Source: Proteobacteria bacterium 005FR1 (lineage in GTDB: Bacteria; Pseudomonadota; Gammaproteobacteria; Pseudomonadales; Cellvibrionaceae). Taken from it: a stretch of DNA of 64,000 nt. Below the pieces are notes generated by a model, which saw only the letters and a list, made by a program, of their open reading frames with translations, had not been told where the DNA came from and searched no databases. Location: contig WACF01000001.1 in NCBI GenBank assembly GCA_026192395.1, forward strand, positions 1,387,637 to 1,451,636, read 5' to 3'. Position 1 is the first letter of the stretch, and the number at the start of each line of letters is the position of its first letter. Shown in pieces: positions 1 to 9,500 of this stretch. The position numbers were made by a program, and so were the translations under genes.

Positions 1-708
1 AACGATCTCCACTTTCTGCGCACCGCCAATATTCTGAGCCAGCAGCGAGGCACTGGCGGACCCGATCTCCGCGGCCAGATTCGCCGCCAGTTCGTTCACC
101 ATGCCGGATTCGCGCTCCACATTACTGGACTTTTCGGGCCAGTTCACCTGTGCAGGCGGCTCGTCGTCGCGGGACATGCTGTAGTGGGTAACGTGAACCT
201 CAGAGCTGTCCGGCTGGACGCCCTGTTCGATCCGCAGGCGGTATTTGTCGCGGGTAGTCGGGTCGTCCTTGAAGTTCAGCCAGGCGGTCTCGATGACGCC
301 GCGCGGCGCATCGGTGCGCGCGACGGCAAGGCCATTGCTGTTCAGGAAGTTGCGCACTCGCGGCCACACCTCGCTGGGTGAGGCATTGACGAAAATCCAG
401 CGCTCGTCGCCGAGCTTCTGAATCTTCACGCTCTCGGAATAGGCGTTCGACGACAAGGCTTCCGGTCGCGGTGTTTCGAATTCGGTGGGGTATTCGTAGG
501 CCGCCTTGTCGATATTGGGTATGACGTAAAGCTGCCCGATTGCCTCCTTGTCCATGCCCTCGGGCACTTGCATTGGAGGGATGCTGCCGGATTTCAGGTA
601 GTCGTCGCCGCGGTCCCTGAAGTATCCCTCTTCGCCAAAGAACATGCCGCAACCGGCGAGGTTGACTGCGCTTGCCAGCACAGCCCATTTCAATAATGAA
701 TACTTCAT
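1..708 (-). CDS. bamC: Outer membrane assembly lipoprotein BamC (partial, 3' end outside window)
   Basis: Runs off the left edge of the window: 236 codons are visible. BamC (NlpB/DapX) is an accessory lipoprotein of the Bam complex that inserts beta-barrel proteins into the outer membrane. The start is ATG at 708. The N-terminus is a lipoprotein signal with lipobox LAGC about 20 residues in, followed by a BamC-like region (LYVIPNIDKA, then a W-rich helix-grip segment around WIFVNASPSEVWPRVRNFL). It lies directly downstream of dapA on the same strand, the conserved dapA–bamC order of gammaproteobacteria. Function is assigned by family resemblance and this synteny. Confidence 0.88.
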   Translation of the reverse strand, partial: MKYSLLKWAVLASAVNLAGCGMFFGEEGYFRDRGDDYLKSGSIPPMQVPEGMDKEAIGQLYVIPNIDKAAYEYPTEFETPRPEALSSNAYSESVKIQKLGDERWIFVNASPSEVWPRVRNFLNSNGLAVARTDAPRGVIETAWLNFKDDPTTRDKYRLRIEQGVQPDSSEVHVTHYSMSRDDEPPAQVNWPEKSSNVERESGMVNELAANLAAEIGSASASLLAQNIGGAQKVEIV

Positions 709-759
709 TGGATTTTTCACTAGAGGACAGTCACGATAGGAGAATAAAACAAAAAAGGA

Positions 760-1635
760 TCAAAGGCTCCCGGCACTTTGCAGTGCTTCGCATACCTGCT
801 GGCGGTACTGCTCGGCCAGCGGGGTCAGCGGGAGGCGGATTCCGGGAGGAATCATACCCATTTCAGTGAGTGCCCACTTGACCGGAATCGGATTGGACTC
901 CAGAAACAGGGCCTTGTTGAGGGCAGCCAGCTCCTGATTGGCGGCACGAGCTTCGTCCGCCTTGCCCTCCAGGGCCAGCTCGCAAGCCCGGGCAACGGCA
1001 GCGGGCGCGACGTTGGCCGTGACACTGATATTGCCGCGGCCGCCGAGAAGGATCAATTCCACGGCAGTCGCGTCGTCGCCGGAAATCACCAGGAAATCCG
1101 CTGGCGCTTCTTCAACCAGCCTCTTCGCTCGCGCCAGATCCCCGGTCGCCTCCTTGATGCCGACGATATTGTCGACCGCCGCCAGGCGCAGAACGGTTTC
1201 GGGCTGCATGTCGACACCGGTACGACCTGGCACGTTATACAGCAACTGCGGTATGGCAACGCGGCTGGCGATATGTTCAAAGTGGCGGAACAGCCCTTCC
1301 TGCGTGGGCTTGTTGTAGTAGGGAGTCACCAGCAGGCAAGCGTTGGCGCCGGACTCCTTGGCGCTGGCAGTGAGCTCCAAAGCTTCCACGGTATTGTTTG
1401 CGCCCGTGCCGGCGATAACTGGAACACGTCCGCGGGCCGCTTTCACAACCGCGCGAATCACCGCCTTGTTCTCTTCCATGCTCAAGGTAGCCGACTCGCC
1501 CGTGGTACCTGCGGCTACAATCGCGTGGGTGCCCTTTTCGATGTGCCACTCCACGAGCTTGGCCAGACAGGACCAATCGATCTGATTGTCCGCGCTCATG
1601 GGGGTCACCAAGGCAACCATACTACCTTGCAGCAT
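760..1635 (-). CDS. dapA: 4-hydroxy-tetrahydrodipicolinate synthase
   Basis: Condenses pyruvate with aspartate semialdehyde, the first committed step of diaminopimelate/lysine synthesis. The 291-aa product has the usual DapA length. Visible active-site residues are the Schiff-base Lys161 (in GIKEATGD), Tyr133 (LLYNVPGRTG), Tyr107 and the T44-T45 pair in AAGTTGESATL. It is followed 52 bp downstream by bamC on the same strand, so the two are probably co-transcribed. A short tandem repeat lies just upstream of its start. Confidence 0.97.
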   Translation of the reverse strand: MLQGSMVALVTPMSADNQIDWSCLAKLVEWHIEKGTHAIVAAGTTGESATLSMEENKAVIRAVVKAARGRVPVIAGTGANNTVEALELTASAKESGANACLLVTPYYNKPTQEGLFRHFEHIASRVAIPQLLYNVPGRTGVDMQPETVLRLAAVDNIVGIKEATGDLARAKRLVEEAPADFLVISGDDATAVELILLGGRGNISVTANVAPAAVARACELALEGKADEARAANQELAALNKALFLESNPIPVKWALTEMGMIPPGIRLPLTPLAEQYRQQVCEALQSAGSL

Positions 1636-1674
1636 CTTGAACTCCGTAGGGATAAGGTGGTTTACGTTCTATTG

Positions 1675-1704
1675 TCGGAATGTCTACGTTCGGAATGTCT
1701 ATGT
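1675..1704. repeat. Two tandem 15-bp repeats upstream of dapA
   Basis: Two adjacent 15-bp units (1675–1689 and 1690–1704) share 14 of 15 bases (TCGGAATGTCTAYGT), with a degenerate third unit beside them. They lie 40–70 bp upstream of the dapA start codon, in promoter territory, and the rest of the 247-bp lpxL–dapA gap shows nothing else I recognise. They could be an operator or a slippage product; the sequence cannot tell. Confidence 0.55.
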
Positions 1705-1882
1705 CCGGAAGAAAAGCTTCGGGATTTCTACGGACTGTTTTCGGAAGCGTCTCGATGGCGGCACCGGCCGGAGCCGCCAGGCGTCTGGGACTTACCGGGC
1801 GAAAGGGCTAATGGTACTGAGGCATTGATCGGGAAACAAGCGGCAGCGGTTGTGAATGGCTCCGATTGCCTCCGAGTCCGAC

Positions 1883-2863
1883 TCAGGTCGCCCGCTCGCG
1901 ACGGCGCCGCCGGGCGCTACGCTTCGGCAATCCGTAAAGATCCGCCTCCCCGGGTGGCCGGGACTTGAAGCGGCGGTGTACCCATAAGTACTGCTCTGGA
2001 CACTCCCGAACAAGGTCTTCCACATGCCGGTTGAGCTGGCAGGCATCCCGGGTCTCGTCACCGGAGGGGAAGTCCTCGAACGGGGGCAGGACTTTAAGTA
2101 CGTAGCCCTTGTTGTCTGGCCGTCGATAGCTGAACAGCGGAATCACCGGCACACGCGACATTTTCGCCAGCCTTGACAGGCCCACCACCGTGGCCGCCTC
2201 GATGCCGAACAGAGGCGCAAACACGCTGTGCTTCGGACCGTAATCCTGGTCCGGCAGATAGCCGATCCCGTATCCATTCCGCAGGTGGCGAACCATCGAG
2301 CGTACGTCGCCGGCGGCGATCGCCGCCGCATCCGGATTGCGCCGGGCGCGAAGGAAGTTCTGAATCAGATCGTAAACGGGGTTACGGTGTGGCCGGTAAC
2401 TGACGGCCATTCGCGGCAGTTGACCCGTGAATACCGCACCCATGATTTCCAAGGTAGTGAAATGCAGGGTCAGCAACAGCATGCCCTCACCCTTGTCCAG
2501 CTGGGCCTGGATGCGCTCCTGGCCTTCGATGGTGCAGAGCTTTTCCAGTTTTTCCAGCGGCCAGAACCAAGCCATGCCCGTCTCGAAAACGGCCGTGGCG
2601 GTGGCAATGAAGTTATCCCGCACCAACTGGTCCCGTTCTGCCTCTGACAGCTCCGGGAAACAGAGATCGATATTGCGACGCGCGATCAGCCGTCGACGCT
2701 TCAGCAGGTGATAGCCGATCCGCCCCAGCCACTTGCCAAGCTTCAGCTGGGCCCGAAACGGGAGCTGTGAAGCCAGCCACCAAAGCCCGAAGCCGAGCCA
2801 GGTGGACCAGTAGCGGGGATGCAGCAGGGCGAGCCGAAAGCGCGGTTGACTCTTGGTGTCCAC
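1883..2863 (-). CDS. lpxL: Lipid A biosynthesis lauroyl/acyl acyltransferase (LpxL/HtrB family)
   Basis: Transfers a secondary acyl chain from acyl-ACP to the Kdo-lipid A precursor at the inner membrane. The 326-aa product has the HX4E catalytic motif (H134, E139, in LHFTTLE), an N-terminal hydrophobic stretch near residues 20–40 and the family pattern RRNIDLCFPELSEAE. The choice of LpxL over LpxM (later acylation) rests on general resemblance and is less certain than the family. It is encoded 12 bp downstream of the aldo-keto reductase gene on the same strand. Confidence 0.88.
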   Translation of the reverse strand: MDTKSQPRFRLALLHPRYWSTWLGFGLWWLASQLPFRAQLKLGKWLGRIGYHLLKRRRLIARRNIDLCFPELSEAERDQLVRDNFIATATAVFETGMAWFWPLEKLEKLCTIEGQERIQAQLDKGEGMLLLTLHFTTLEIMGAVFTGQLPRMAVSYRPHRNPVYDLIQNFLRARRNPDAAAIAAGDVRSMVRHLRNGYGIGYLPDQDYGPKHSVFAPLFGIEAATVVGLSRLAKMSRVPVIPLFSYRRPDNKGYVLKVLPPFEDFPSGDETRDACQLNRHVEDLVRECPEQYLWVHRRFKSRPPGEADLYGLPKRSARRRRRERAT

Positions 2864-2875
2864 TATCGATCTGCT

Positions 2876-3919
2876 TCAGGGAGCGGGATTGCTGTACTGC
2901 TTGTGAATCTTCTCGATTCCTTCCAGCAGCTCTTCGGATAGAGTGACTTCGGCGCTGTCGATGTTCTCTTTCAACTGTTCCATGGTAGTCGCGCCGATGA
3001 TGTTCGACGTGACGAACTGCCGGGACGTTACGAAGGCCAGCGCCATTGCCACCGGATCAACGCCGTGCTCGCGGGCAAGATTCACATAGGCTTCCGTCGC
3101 TGCTTCCGCCTGGGGGTTCTGATAACGAACGAAGCGGTCGAACAGCGTAATACGCGCTCCGGCCGGACGCCGACCATTCAGATACTTGCCAGAGAGTACG
3201 CCGAAGGCGAGTGGCGAGTACGCCAGCAGACCGATGTTTTCGCGAATCGACATTTCCGCGAGACCCACCTCATAAGTGCGGTTCAGCAGGTTATAGGGAT
3301 TCTGAACGCTGACGATGCGCGGCAGATCGTATTTGTCCGCAAGCCGGCAGTATTCCATGAATCCCCAGGGCGTTTCATTGGAAATGCCGATGTGGCGAAC
3401 CTTGCCCGCCTTCACCAGCTCGCCGAGTGCTTCCAGGGTCTCCTGAATCGGGATACCGTGATTATCCGAGGGGCGATAGCCAAGCTGACCAAAAAAGTTG
3501 GCGCTGCGCTCCGGCCAGTGAACCTGATAGAGATCGAGATAGTCGGTCTGCAGTCGACGCAGTGATCCCTCGATCGCTTCGCGAACATGCTCCGCACTCA
3601 GTCGGGGGCCGCCGCGAATGTGCCCCATGCCCGCATTGCGGCTGCTGCGTCCGGCCACTTTGGAGGCGACAATGATCTTGTCGCGGTTGCCGGTTTTCGC
3701 CAGCCAGTTACCGATGATGGTTTCGGTGCTGCCCTGGGTTTCGGCCCGCGGCGGTACCGGATACATTTCCGCCGCGTCGAAGAAATTGATGCCCCGCTCG
3801 AGGGCATAATCCATCTGCGAGAAAGCTTCGTCCTGGGTGTTCTGCTCTCCCCAGGTCATGGTGCCGAGGCAGATTTCACTGACCTGGATGTCGGTGTTGC
3901 CGAGTGGTCGTTTTTTCAT
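2876..3919 (-). CDS. tas: NADP(H)-dependent aldo-keto reductase, Tas family
   Basis: The 347-aa TIM-barrel oxidoreductase starts MKKRPLGNTDIQVSEICLGTMTWG, typical of the Tas/YgdS family. The catalytic tetrad is visible as D48, Y53, K87 and H134 (FFDAAEMY, VASKVAG, YQVHWPER). The natural substrate of Tas proteins is not settled; they reduce aldehydes or ketones with NADPH. It precedes lpxL on the same strand by 12 bp. An inverted heptad repeat array lies immediately upstream of its start. Confidence 0.87.
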   Translation of the reverse strand: MKKRPLGNTDIQVSEICLGTMTWGEQNTQDEAFSQMDYALERGINFFDAAEMYPVPPRAETQGSTETIIGNWLAKTGNRDKIIVASKVAGRSSRNAGMGHIRGGPRLSAEHVREAIEGSLRRLQTDYLDLYQVHWPERSANFFGQLGYRPSDNHGIPIQETLEALGELVKAGKVRHIGISNETPWGFMEYCRLADKYDLPRIVSVQNPYNLLNRTYEVGLAEMSIRENIGLLAYSPLAFGVLSGKYLNGRRPAGARITLFDRFVRYQNPQAEAATEAYVNLAREHGVDPVAMALAFVTSRQFVTSNIIGATTMEQLKENIDSAEVTLSEELLEGIEKIHKQYSNPAP

Positions 3920-3939
3920 AAGTCAGTCCTTAGATAGAA

Positions 3940-4011
3940 GTCTCGAGTCAGCAGTCGAGGGTCTCCAGAAAAGCTGTTTTCTCTGGCGACTGGTGACTGG
4001 TCACTGGCGAC
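3940..4011. repeat. Paired inverted heptad array (4 + 4 units)
   Basis: Four 7-bp units in GTCNNNN orientation (GTCTCGA, GTCAGCA, GTCGAGG, GTCTCCA; 3940–3967) are followed by a 16-bp centre that is itself a small palindrome (GAAAAGCTGTTTTC). Four units in the opposite orientation follow (TGGCGAC, TGGTGAC, TGGTCAC, TGGCGAC; 3984–4011). The right arm covers the last codons and stop of the MBL gene. Same architecture as the arrays near 16.2, 31.2, 54.8 and 56.9 kb. Confidence 0.85.
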
Positions 4012-4894
4012 TGTCTTCTAACCGCCAGAGTTCGTCGTCGAACAACCAATGCTTCTCCGCATGCTTGCTGGCCCGGCCATCCTTTTCCAACTTGAGTAGA
4101 TGGGCCCACAGCGAAAGCTTGGCGATTTTGTACAGGCGCTTATCGACATCGGCGTAGACGATGTCCATCAGCTGGTCCAGTGTGGAATCGGGAAGTTGTT
4201 GCAAAGCCGCAACGACCTTTTCTTCTCGCCCCATGCGGTGCGCGATCAATTCGTTGACAACGCGTTGCGCATCGTTCATCAGGTGACCGTGAGCCGGCGC
4301 CAGTACGTCGACAGGATAGGTGGTTAACAGGCGCAGCGAGTTGATGTAGTCAAACATGTCGCCGCTCGGCGGAATGATCACCACCGTACTGCCCTGCATG
4401 ATGTGATCGCCGGTGAAGACCATGTTTTCTTCGGCGAGATGGAAGCAGTAATGATTGCCCACGTGGCCGGGGGTGTACAGGGCTTCGATGCTGTGATCGC
4501 TGGCCTGGATCTTCTGTCCGGGCTGCAGTTCGACATCCGCATTGAAGCTCAAGTCCTGGTGTCCGTCGTCCTCGAGCAGACAGCCAAACTGCTTTGCACC
4601 AGTCGCTGCTGCAATCGGCTTTGCCGCTGGAGAATGATCCGGATGAGTGTGGGTGACGAGGATGCGCCGAATCCGGCCTTCGCCCGCCCGCAGAATCGCC
4701 TCGACGTGGCTGGGAATGTTCGGGCCGGGATCGATCACGGTGATCTCATCCCGGCCGATCAGATAGGTGTTCGTACCCGGGCCGGTCATCGGGCCGCCAT
4801 TGGGCGCGGTGATTCTGAGCACCAGATCGCTGAGCCGGACGGGCTCGCCCGGCACGATGGGTTTTTCAATGATACTGCTGTGAAGGTCCGCCAA
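4001..4894 (-). CDS. MBL-fold metallohydrolase, LACTB2-like
   Basis: A 297-aa cytosolic metallo-beta-lactamase fold protein. The metal-binding motif is THTHPDH (H82, H84, D86, H87), with further ligands H144 (TPGHVGNH) and D163 (FTGDHIMQG), so both metal sites look intact. The family includes hydrolases and nucleases acting on various substrates; the real substrate is unknown. Its C-terminal residues SRQ and the stop codon are encoded inside a heptad repeat array, so the C-terminus may have been changed by repeat movement. Confidence 0.82.
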   Translation of the reverse strand: MADLHSSIIEKPIVPGEPVRLSDLVLRITAPNGGPMTGPGTNTYLIGRDEITVIDPGPNIPSHVEAILRAGEGRIRRILVTHTHPDHSPAAKPIAAATGAKQFGCLLEDDGHQDLSFNADVELQPGQKIQASDHSIEALYTPGHVGNHYCFHLAEENMVFTGDHIMQGSTVVIIPPSGDMFDYINSLRLLTTYPVDVLAPAHGHLMNDAQRVVNELIAHRMGREEKVVAALQQLPDSTLDQLMDIVYADVDKRLYKIAKLSLWAHLLKLEKDGRASKHAEKHWLFDDELWRLEDSRQ

Positions 4895-4947
4895 AATCCG
4901 GGCTCGCTATTGAAGGGTGCTTTGCGGCGCAGGCAGTTCCTTGCTCA

Positions 4948-6132
4948 CTAAAAATCCGCTCGGACGACAGGGCTGACGTCTTCGTCATAGTCGACGCTGG
5001 TCAAGCCAAAACCGAACAGCCGCGCGAATTCCGCACGATAGCCGGCAAAATCAGTGATGTCGTTTAGGTTCTCGGTGGTAACTTCCGCCCAGATTTCGGC
5101 GACTCGATTTTGCACCGAAGGGTCGAGCTCTTTCTCATCTACGCGGTAACGGCCTTTATCGTCGAGTCGCGGAGAATCGGAATAGAGACACTCAGTGTAG
5201 AGGCGATAAAGCTGCTCGATCGGACCCTCGTGAGTGCCCTGCTCCTTCATCACCCGAAACAGAATGGACATGTACAGCGGCATGATCGGAATGGCGGCGC
5301 TGGCCTGGCTCATGATCGCCTTGAGTACGGCGACTCGAGCTTCGCCCTTGACCCCGGTGAGCTCCTTGTTGATTTCCGCTGCGGCGCGATCCAGATCCTC
5401 CTTGGCCTTGCCGATCGCGGCATGACCGTAAATCGGCCAGGTGATCTTGTCGCCGATGTAGGAAAGCGCAATGGTCTTGCAGTTGTCTGCAAGCACGTCG
5501 GCCTTGGTCAGCGCATCCAGCCAGAGCTCCCAGTCTTCACCACCCATGACTTTCACGGTGCCGGCGATTTCTTCCTCGGTAGCGGGTTCGATGGTGACCT
5601 GCCCCACCTCTTCCTTGTCGGTGTTGAGGCTCTTCTGGGTCACGCTCTTGCCAATCGGCTTGAGAACACTGGAGTAAGTCTGTCCGGTAGCGGGATCAGT
5701 GCGGCGCGGCGCGGCCAGGCTGTAGATCACCAGATCCACCTTGCCCAGATCCTGCTTGATCTGCTCGATCACCTGCTGCTTGCATTCATCACTGAAGGCA
5801 TCCGCATTGATGCTCTTCGTATACAGCCCGGCTTGTTTAGCCGCGCTGTCGAAAGCCGCCGTATTGTAGTAACCGGCCGATGCGGTCTTGGTTTCGGTGG
5901 GTGGCTTCTCAAAAAACACCCCAATCGTGCTGGCGCCACAGCCAAACGCCGCAGTGATGCGCGAGGCCAGACCGAAGCCGGTGGAGGCACCGAGCACCAG
6001 CACCTTGGCCGGACCGTTCTCGACCCGGGGCTGGGATTGAATGTAGGCAATCTGCTCTGCAACGTTGGCAGCGCAGCCCTGCGGATGCGCATTGGTACAA
6101 ATGAAACCACGGATTTTTGGCTTAATGATCAT
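4948..6132 (-). CDS. fabV: Trans-2-enoyl-ACP/CoA reductase (NADH), FabV
   Basis: Performs the last reduction of the fatty acid elongation cycle. The 394-aa product begins [17 protein letters not shown], the typical FabV N-terminus. It carries the Rossmann motif [11 protein letters not shown] and the FabV-specific Y-X8-K catalytic pair (Y235, K244). An open frame extends 35 codons further upstream, but the start at 6132 has a good Shine-Dalgarno (AAGGTGAAGGA) and matches family length. FabV is generally less sensitive to triclosan than FabI. Whether a FabI also exists elsewhere cannot be seen here. Confidence 0.94.
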   Translation of the reverse strand: MIIKPKIRGFICTNAHPQGCAANVAEQIAYIQSQPRVENGPAKVLVLGASTGFGLASRITAAFGCGASTIGVFFEKPPTETKTASAGYYNTAAFDSAAKQAGLYTKSINADAFSDECKQQVIEQIKQDLGKVDLVIYSLAAPRRTDPATGQTYSSVLKPIGKSVTQKSLNTDKEEVGQVTIEPATEEEIAGTVKVMGGEDWELWLDALTKADVLADNCKTIALSYIGDKITWPIYGHAAIGKAKEDLDRAAAEINKELTGVKGEARVAVLKAIMSQASAAIPIMPLYMSILFRVMKEQGTHEGPIEQLYRLYTECLYSDSPRLDDKGRYRVDEKELDPSVQNRVAEIWAEVTTENLNDITDFAGYRAEFARLFGFGLTSVDYDEDVSPVVRADF

Positions 6133-6381
6133 TCCTTCACCTTGTTTTTGTGCAGTTTGTGCAGCGCTGCCGTTGTGCGATACATCGAGAGATGTCGAAG
6201 GGGCGCCATTATAGCCACTGATCCCCCCGTTGAACACGGCTCCGCGGCCGCGGCCCAGACCCGCAGCGAGGCACAGCCCGCAGATCGGGGATTCACTTGA
6301 TAGAGGTCAGGGCATCGGCTCGGCGAGGCTTTCATAATAACCCCTTAGGTTGTGGACGTTACCAGAAGAATAGAGATCTCT

Positions 6382-7146
6382 ATGAGCCAGCACGTCGTCA
6401 AGCTTTACGATAAAGATGATCATGTATGCCTGTTTGTCACCGGGCTGGTGGAGGGCGAAGGGATTCCCAGCAACCAGTTCGTGGTCGTCGACAGCGGCGA
6501 GGCCGCGCTGTTTGATCCAGGTGGTGAGCTCACCTATACACCGCTTTCCATCGAACTGGCCAAGCATGTGAGCCTGCGCTCACTGCGCTACGTCTTCGCC
6601 TCCCACCAGGATCCGGACATCATCTCTTCTCTGCCGCGCTGGCTGATGCATACCGACTGCCAGGTGGTTACTTCCCGGCTGTGGGCGCGCTTTTTGCCGC
6701 ACCTGGTGTCCGGGTTCGTATCCGGGAAGATGAACAAGTCGCTGAGCAACCGGATGATCGAATTGCCTGATAAAGGCGACAAGATCGATCTGGGAATGAG
6801 CCACATCCAGGCCGTACCGGCCCACTTCCTCCACTCCGTTGGCAACTTCCACTTCTACGACCCGCTGAGCAAGATCCTCTTCTCCGGCGACGTGGGCGCG
6901 GCGGTGACGCCGGGTGATGACCACCGGCCGGTGGAGGACATGGCGGAGCACATTCCGCGCATGGCGGGCTTTCACAAGCGCTACATGGCTTCTAACCGCG
7001 CCTGCCGTCATTGGGTGGAAACCGTCCGCCGGCTGGACGTCGAGATGATGCTGCCTCAGCACGGAAAACCCTTCATGGGCAAAAAGATGGTGACCGAATT
7101 TCTCGCCTGGTTTGAAACTCTCGAGTGTGGGGTCGATCTTCTGTAG
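6382..7146 (+). CDS. MBL-fold protein of the oxygen-binding diiron (ODP/FprA-like) type
   Basis: A 254-aa protein with the metallo-beta-lactamase domain of flavodiiron proteins but no flavodoxin domain. Likely metal ligands are H75, D77, D79 (ASHQDPDI), H148, D170 (LFSGDVGAA) and H227 (LPQHGKP). The H-x-D-x-D pattern and lack of the usual HxHxDH match the diiron ODP family, whose members bind or reduce oxygen or act in redox sensing. I chose the ATG at 6382; an in-frame ATG at 6352 would add ten residues. The tandem terB gene downstream may be co-transcribed, though a strong hairpin lies between. Confidence 0.8.
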   Translation: MSQHVVKLYDKDDHVCLFVTGLVEGEGIPSNQFVVVDSGEAALFDPGGELTYTPLSIELAKHVSLRSLRYVFASHQDPDIISSLPRWLMHTDCQVVTSRLWARFLPHLVSGFVSGKMNKSLSNRMIELPDKGDKIDLGMSHIQAVPAHFLHSVGNFHFYDPLSKILFSGDVGAAVTPGDDHRPVEDMAEHIPRMAGFHKRYMASNRACRHWVETVRRLDVEMMLPQHGKPFMGKKMVTEFLAWFETLECGVDLL

Positions 7147-7153
7147 GGTTCGC

Positions 7154-7178
7154 CGCGCCTTTGCCCGGCAAAGGCGCG
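7154..7178. terminator. Perfect 12-bp palindrome downstream of the ODP-type gene
   Basis: The arms CGCGCCTTTGCC and GGCAAAGGCGCG are perfectly complementary around a single C, eight bases after the stop codon at 7146. There is no run of T on either side, so it is a weak intrinsic terminator at best. It may instead block 3' exonucleases or partly attenuate transcription into terB. Confidence 0.5.
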
Positions 7179-7225
7179 ACACGTAGACTGCGGTCTCGAG
7201 ACCTGAAATCGAATGGAGATGGCTG

Positions 7226-7675
7226 ATGCTCAGCAAGATTCGCACGTTCTTCGACACGGAACTGGCCCGCAACCAGGACAACGAGCTCACTCAGGACCAG
7301 TGCCAGCTTGCCACGGCAGCTCTGCTGATCGAAGTGGCCAGCGCCGACCGCAGCTTCGAGCCGGAGGAGCTCGAAACACTCAAGTCGCTGCTGGCGCGCA
7401 AGTTCCAGCTCGACGACGCTCAGCTCGAGGAGCTGACGGAAATGGCCGAAGCCGAGAAGGAGCAGGCCACCTCACTGTACCAATTCACTCAGCTGATCAA
7501 CCAGGATTGTGACCCAGAGGAGAAGTATCAGCTACTGCACTCCATGTGGGAGGTCGCCTATGCCGATGGCAACCTCGACAAGTATGAAGAACACCTGATC
7601 CGTCGGGTCGCCGAGCTGATCTATGTGCCGCACAATGAATTTATTCGCGCCAAGATGGAGGCACGGAAGCGTTGA
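7226..7675 (+). CDS. TerB-family protein
   Basis: A 149-aa, acidic, all-helical protein. Two copies of the TerB-type motif are visible: IEVASADRSFEPEELETLK near residues 35–53 and MWEVAYADGNLDKYEEHLIRRV near 107–128, with conserved acidic residues that bind metal in TerB. TerB proteins were first linked to tellurite resistance, but isolated members are widespread and their role is unknown. Shine-Dalgarno GGAGATGG precedes the ATG. No other ter gene is present, so tellurite resistance should not be inferred. Confidence 0.78.
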   Translation: MLSKIRTFFDTELARNQDNELTQDQCQLATAALLIEVASADRSFEPEELETLKSLLARKFQLDDAQLEELTEMAEAEKEQATSLYQFTQLINQDCDPEEKYQLLHSMWEVAYADGNLDKYEEHLIRRVAELIYVPHNEFIRAKMEARKR

Positions 7676-7739
7676 GAGACGGCAGACGCAAACCGCTAGT
7701 CGTGAGATGCTGAGATGAAGGCACGGGGCTGGTGCTCAG

Positions 7740-8006
7740 CTAACCACGGCGAAATTCCTGTCTTTTTTCAAACGGCCGATTTTCCCAGCTGACGCCCCTC
7801 ACCCTTGAGGTCGGCGGCCCCTTGGCTACCTCGGCTTCAACGGCTGCGACCGTCTCCGCATCCCCGCACAGCAGAACCTCCACCCGACCATCCGGCAGAT
7901 TGCGGGCAAAGCCGGTCAGGCCTGCCGCCCTGGCTTTGCGCTGAACGTAGGCGCGAAAACCCACACCCTGAACGGTTCCGGAAACCAGCCCATATCGGCA
8001 GATCAT
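7740..8006 (-). CDS. acyP: Acylphosphatase
   Basis: A small 88-aa cytosolic enzyme that hydrolyses acyl phosphates. The signature GTVQGVGFRAYVQRKA carries catalytic R18, and GFARNLPDGRVEV carries N36; both catalytic residues are present. The start at 8006 is supported by GGAG nine bases upstream; a longer frame to 8072 has no family similarity. It is convergent with terB and divergent from the arsC-like gene. Confidence 0.9.
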   Translation of the reverse strand: MICRYGLVSGTVQGVGFRAYVQRKARAAGLTGFARNLPDGRVEVLLCGDAETVAAVEAEVAKGPPTSRVRGVSWENRPFEKRQEFRRG

Positions 8007-8120
8007 TCGCAATCTCCTTGCTTTTTGCCCGTCGCCGGGACCCTCATGTTCAAATTCCACTTTCATGTACAATGACGCGTTTTTCAGTCAAAACGCATCC
8101 GTCAGCGGAGAAGGTAACGA

Positions 8121-9486
<1,366 letters not shown>

Positions 9487-9500
<14 letters not shown>

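Noticed and set aside
778-1968. 396-codon open frame opposite dapA, and similar long frames opposite fabV, edd, zwf and hda
   Set aside because: These are antisense shadows of strongly recognisable genes on the other strand, caused by GC-rich codon usage.
7226-7675. Tellurite resistance determinant
   Set aside because: A single TerB-family gene without terC, terD or terE does not support a resistance system.
7681-7739. Another heptad array between terB and acyP
   Set aside because: Only about two units (GTGAGAT, then an out-of-phase TGAGAT) are visible; too little to call an array, though it may be a remnant.
8041-8073. Sigma-70 promoter for the arsC-like–wrbA operon (TACAAT at 8068–8073)
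   Set aside because: The -10 is reasonable but no acceptable -35 lies 16–18 bases upstream and there is no extended -10.
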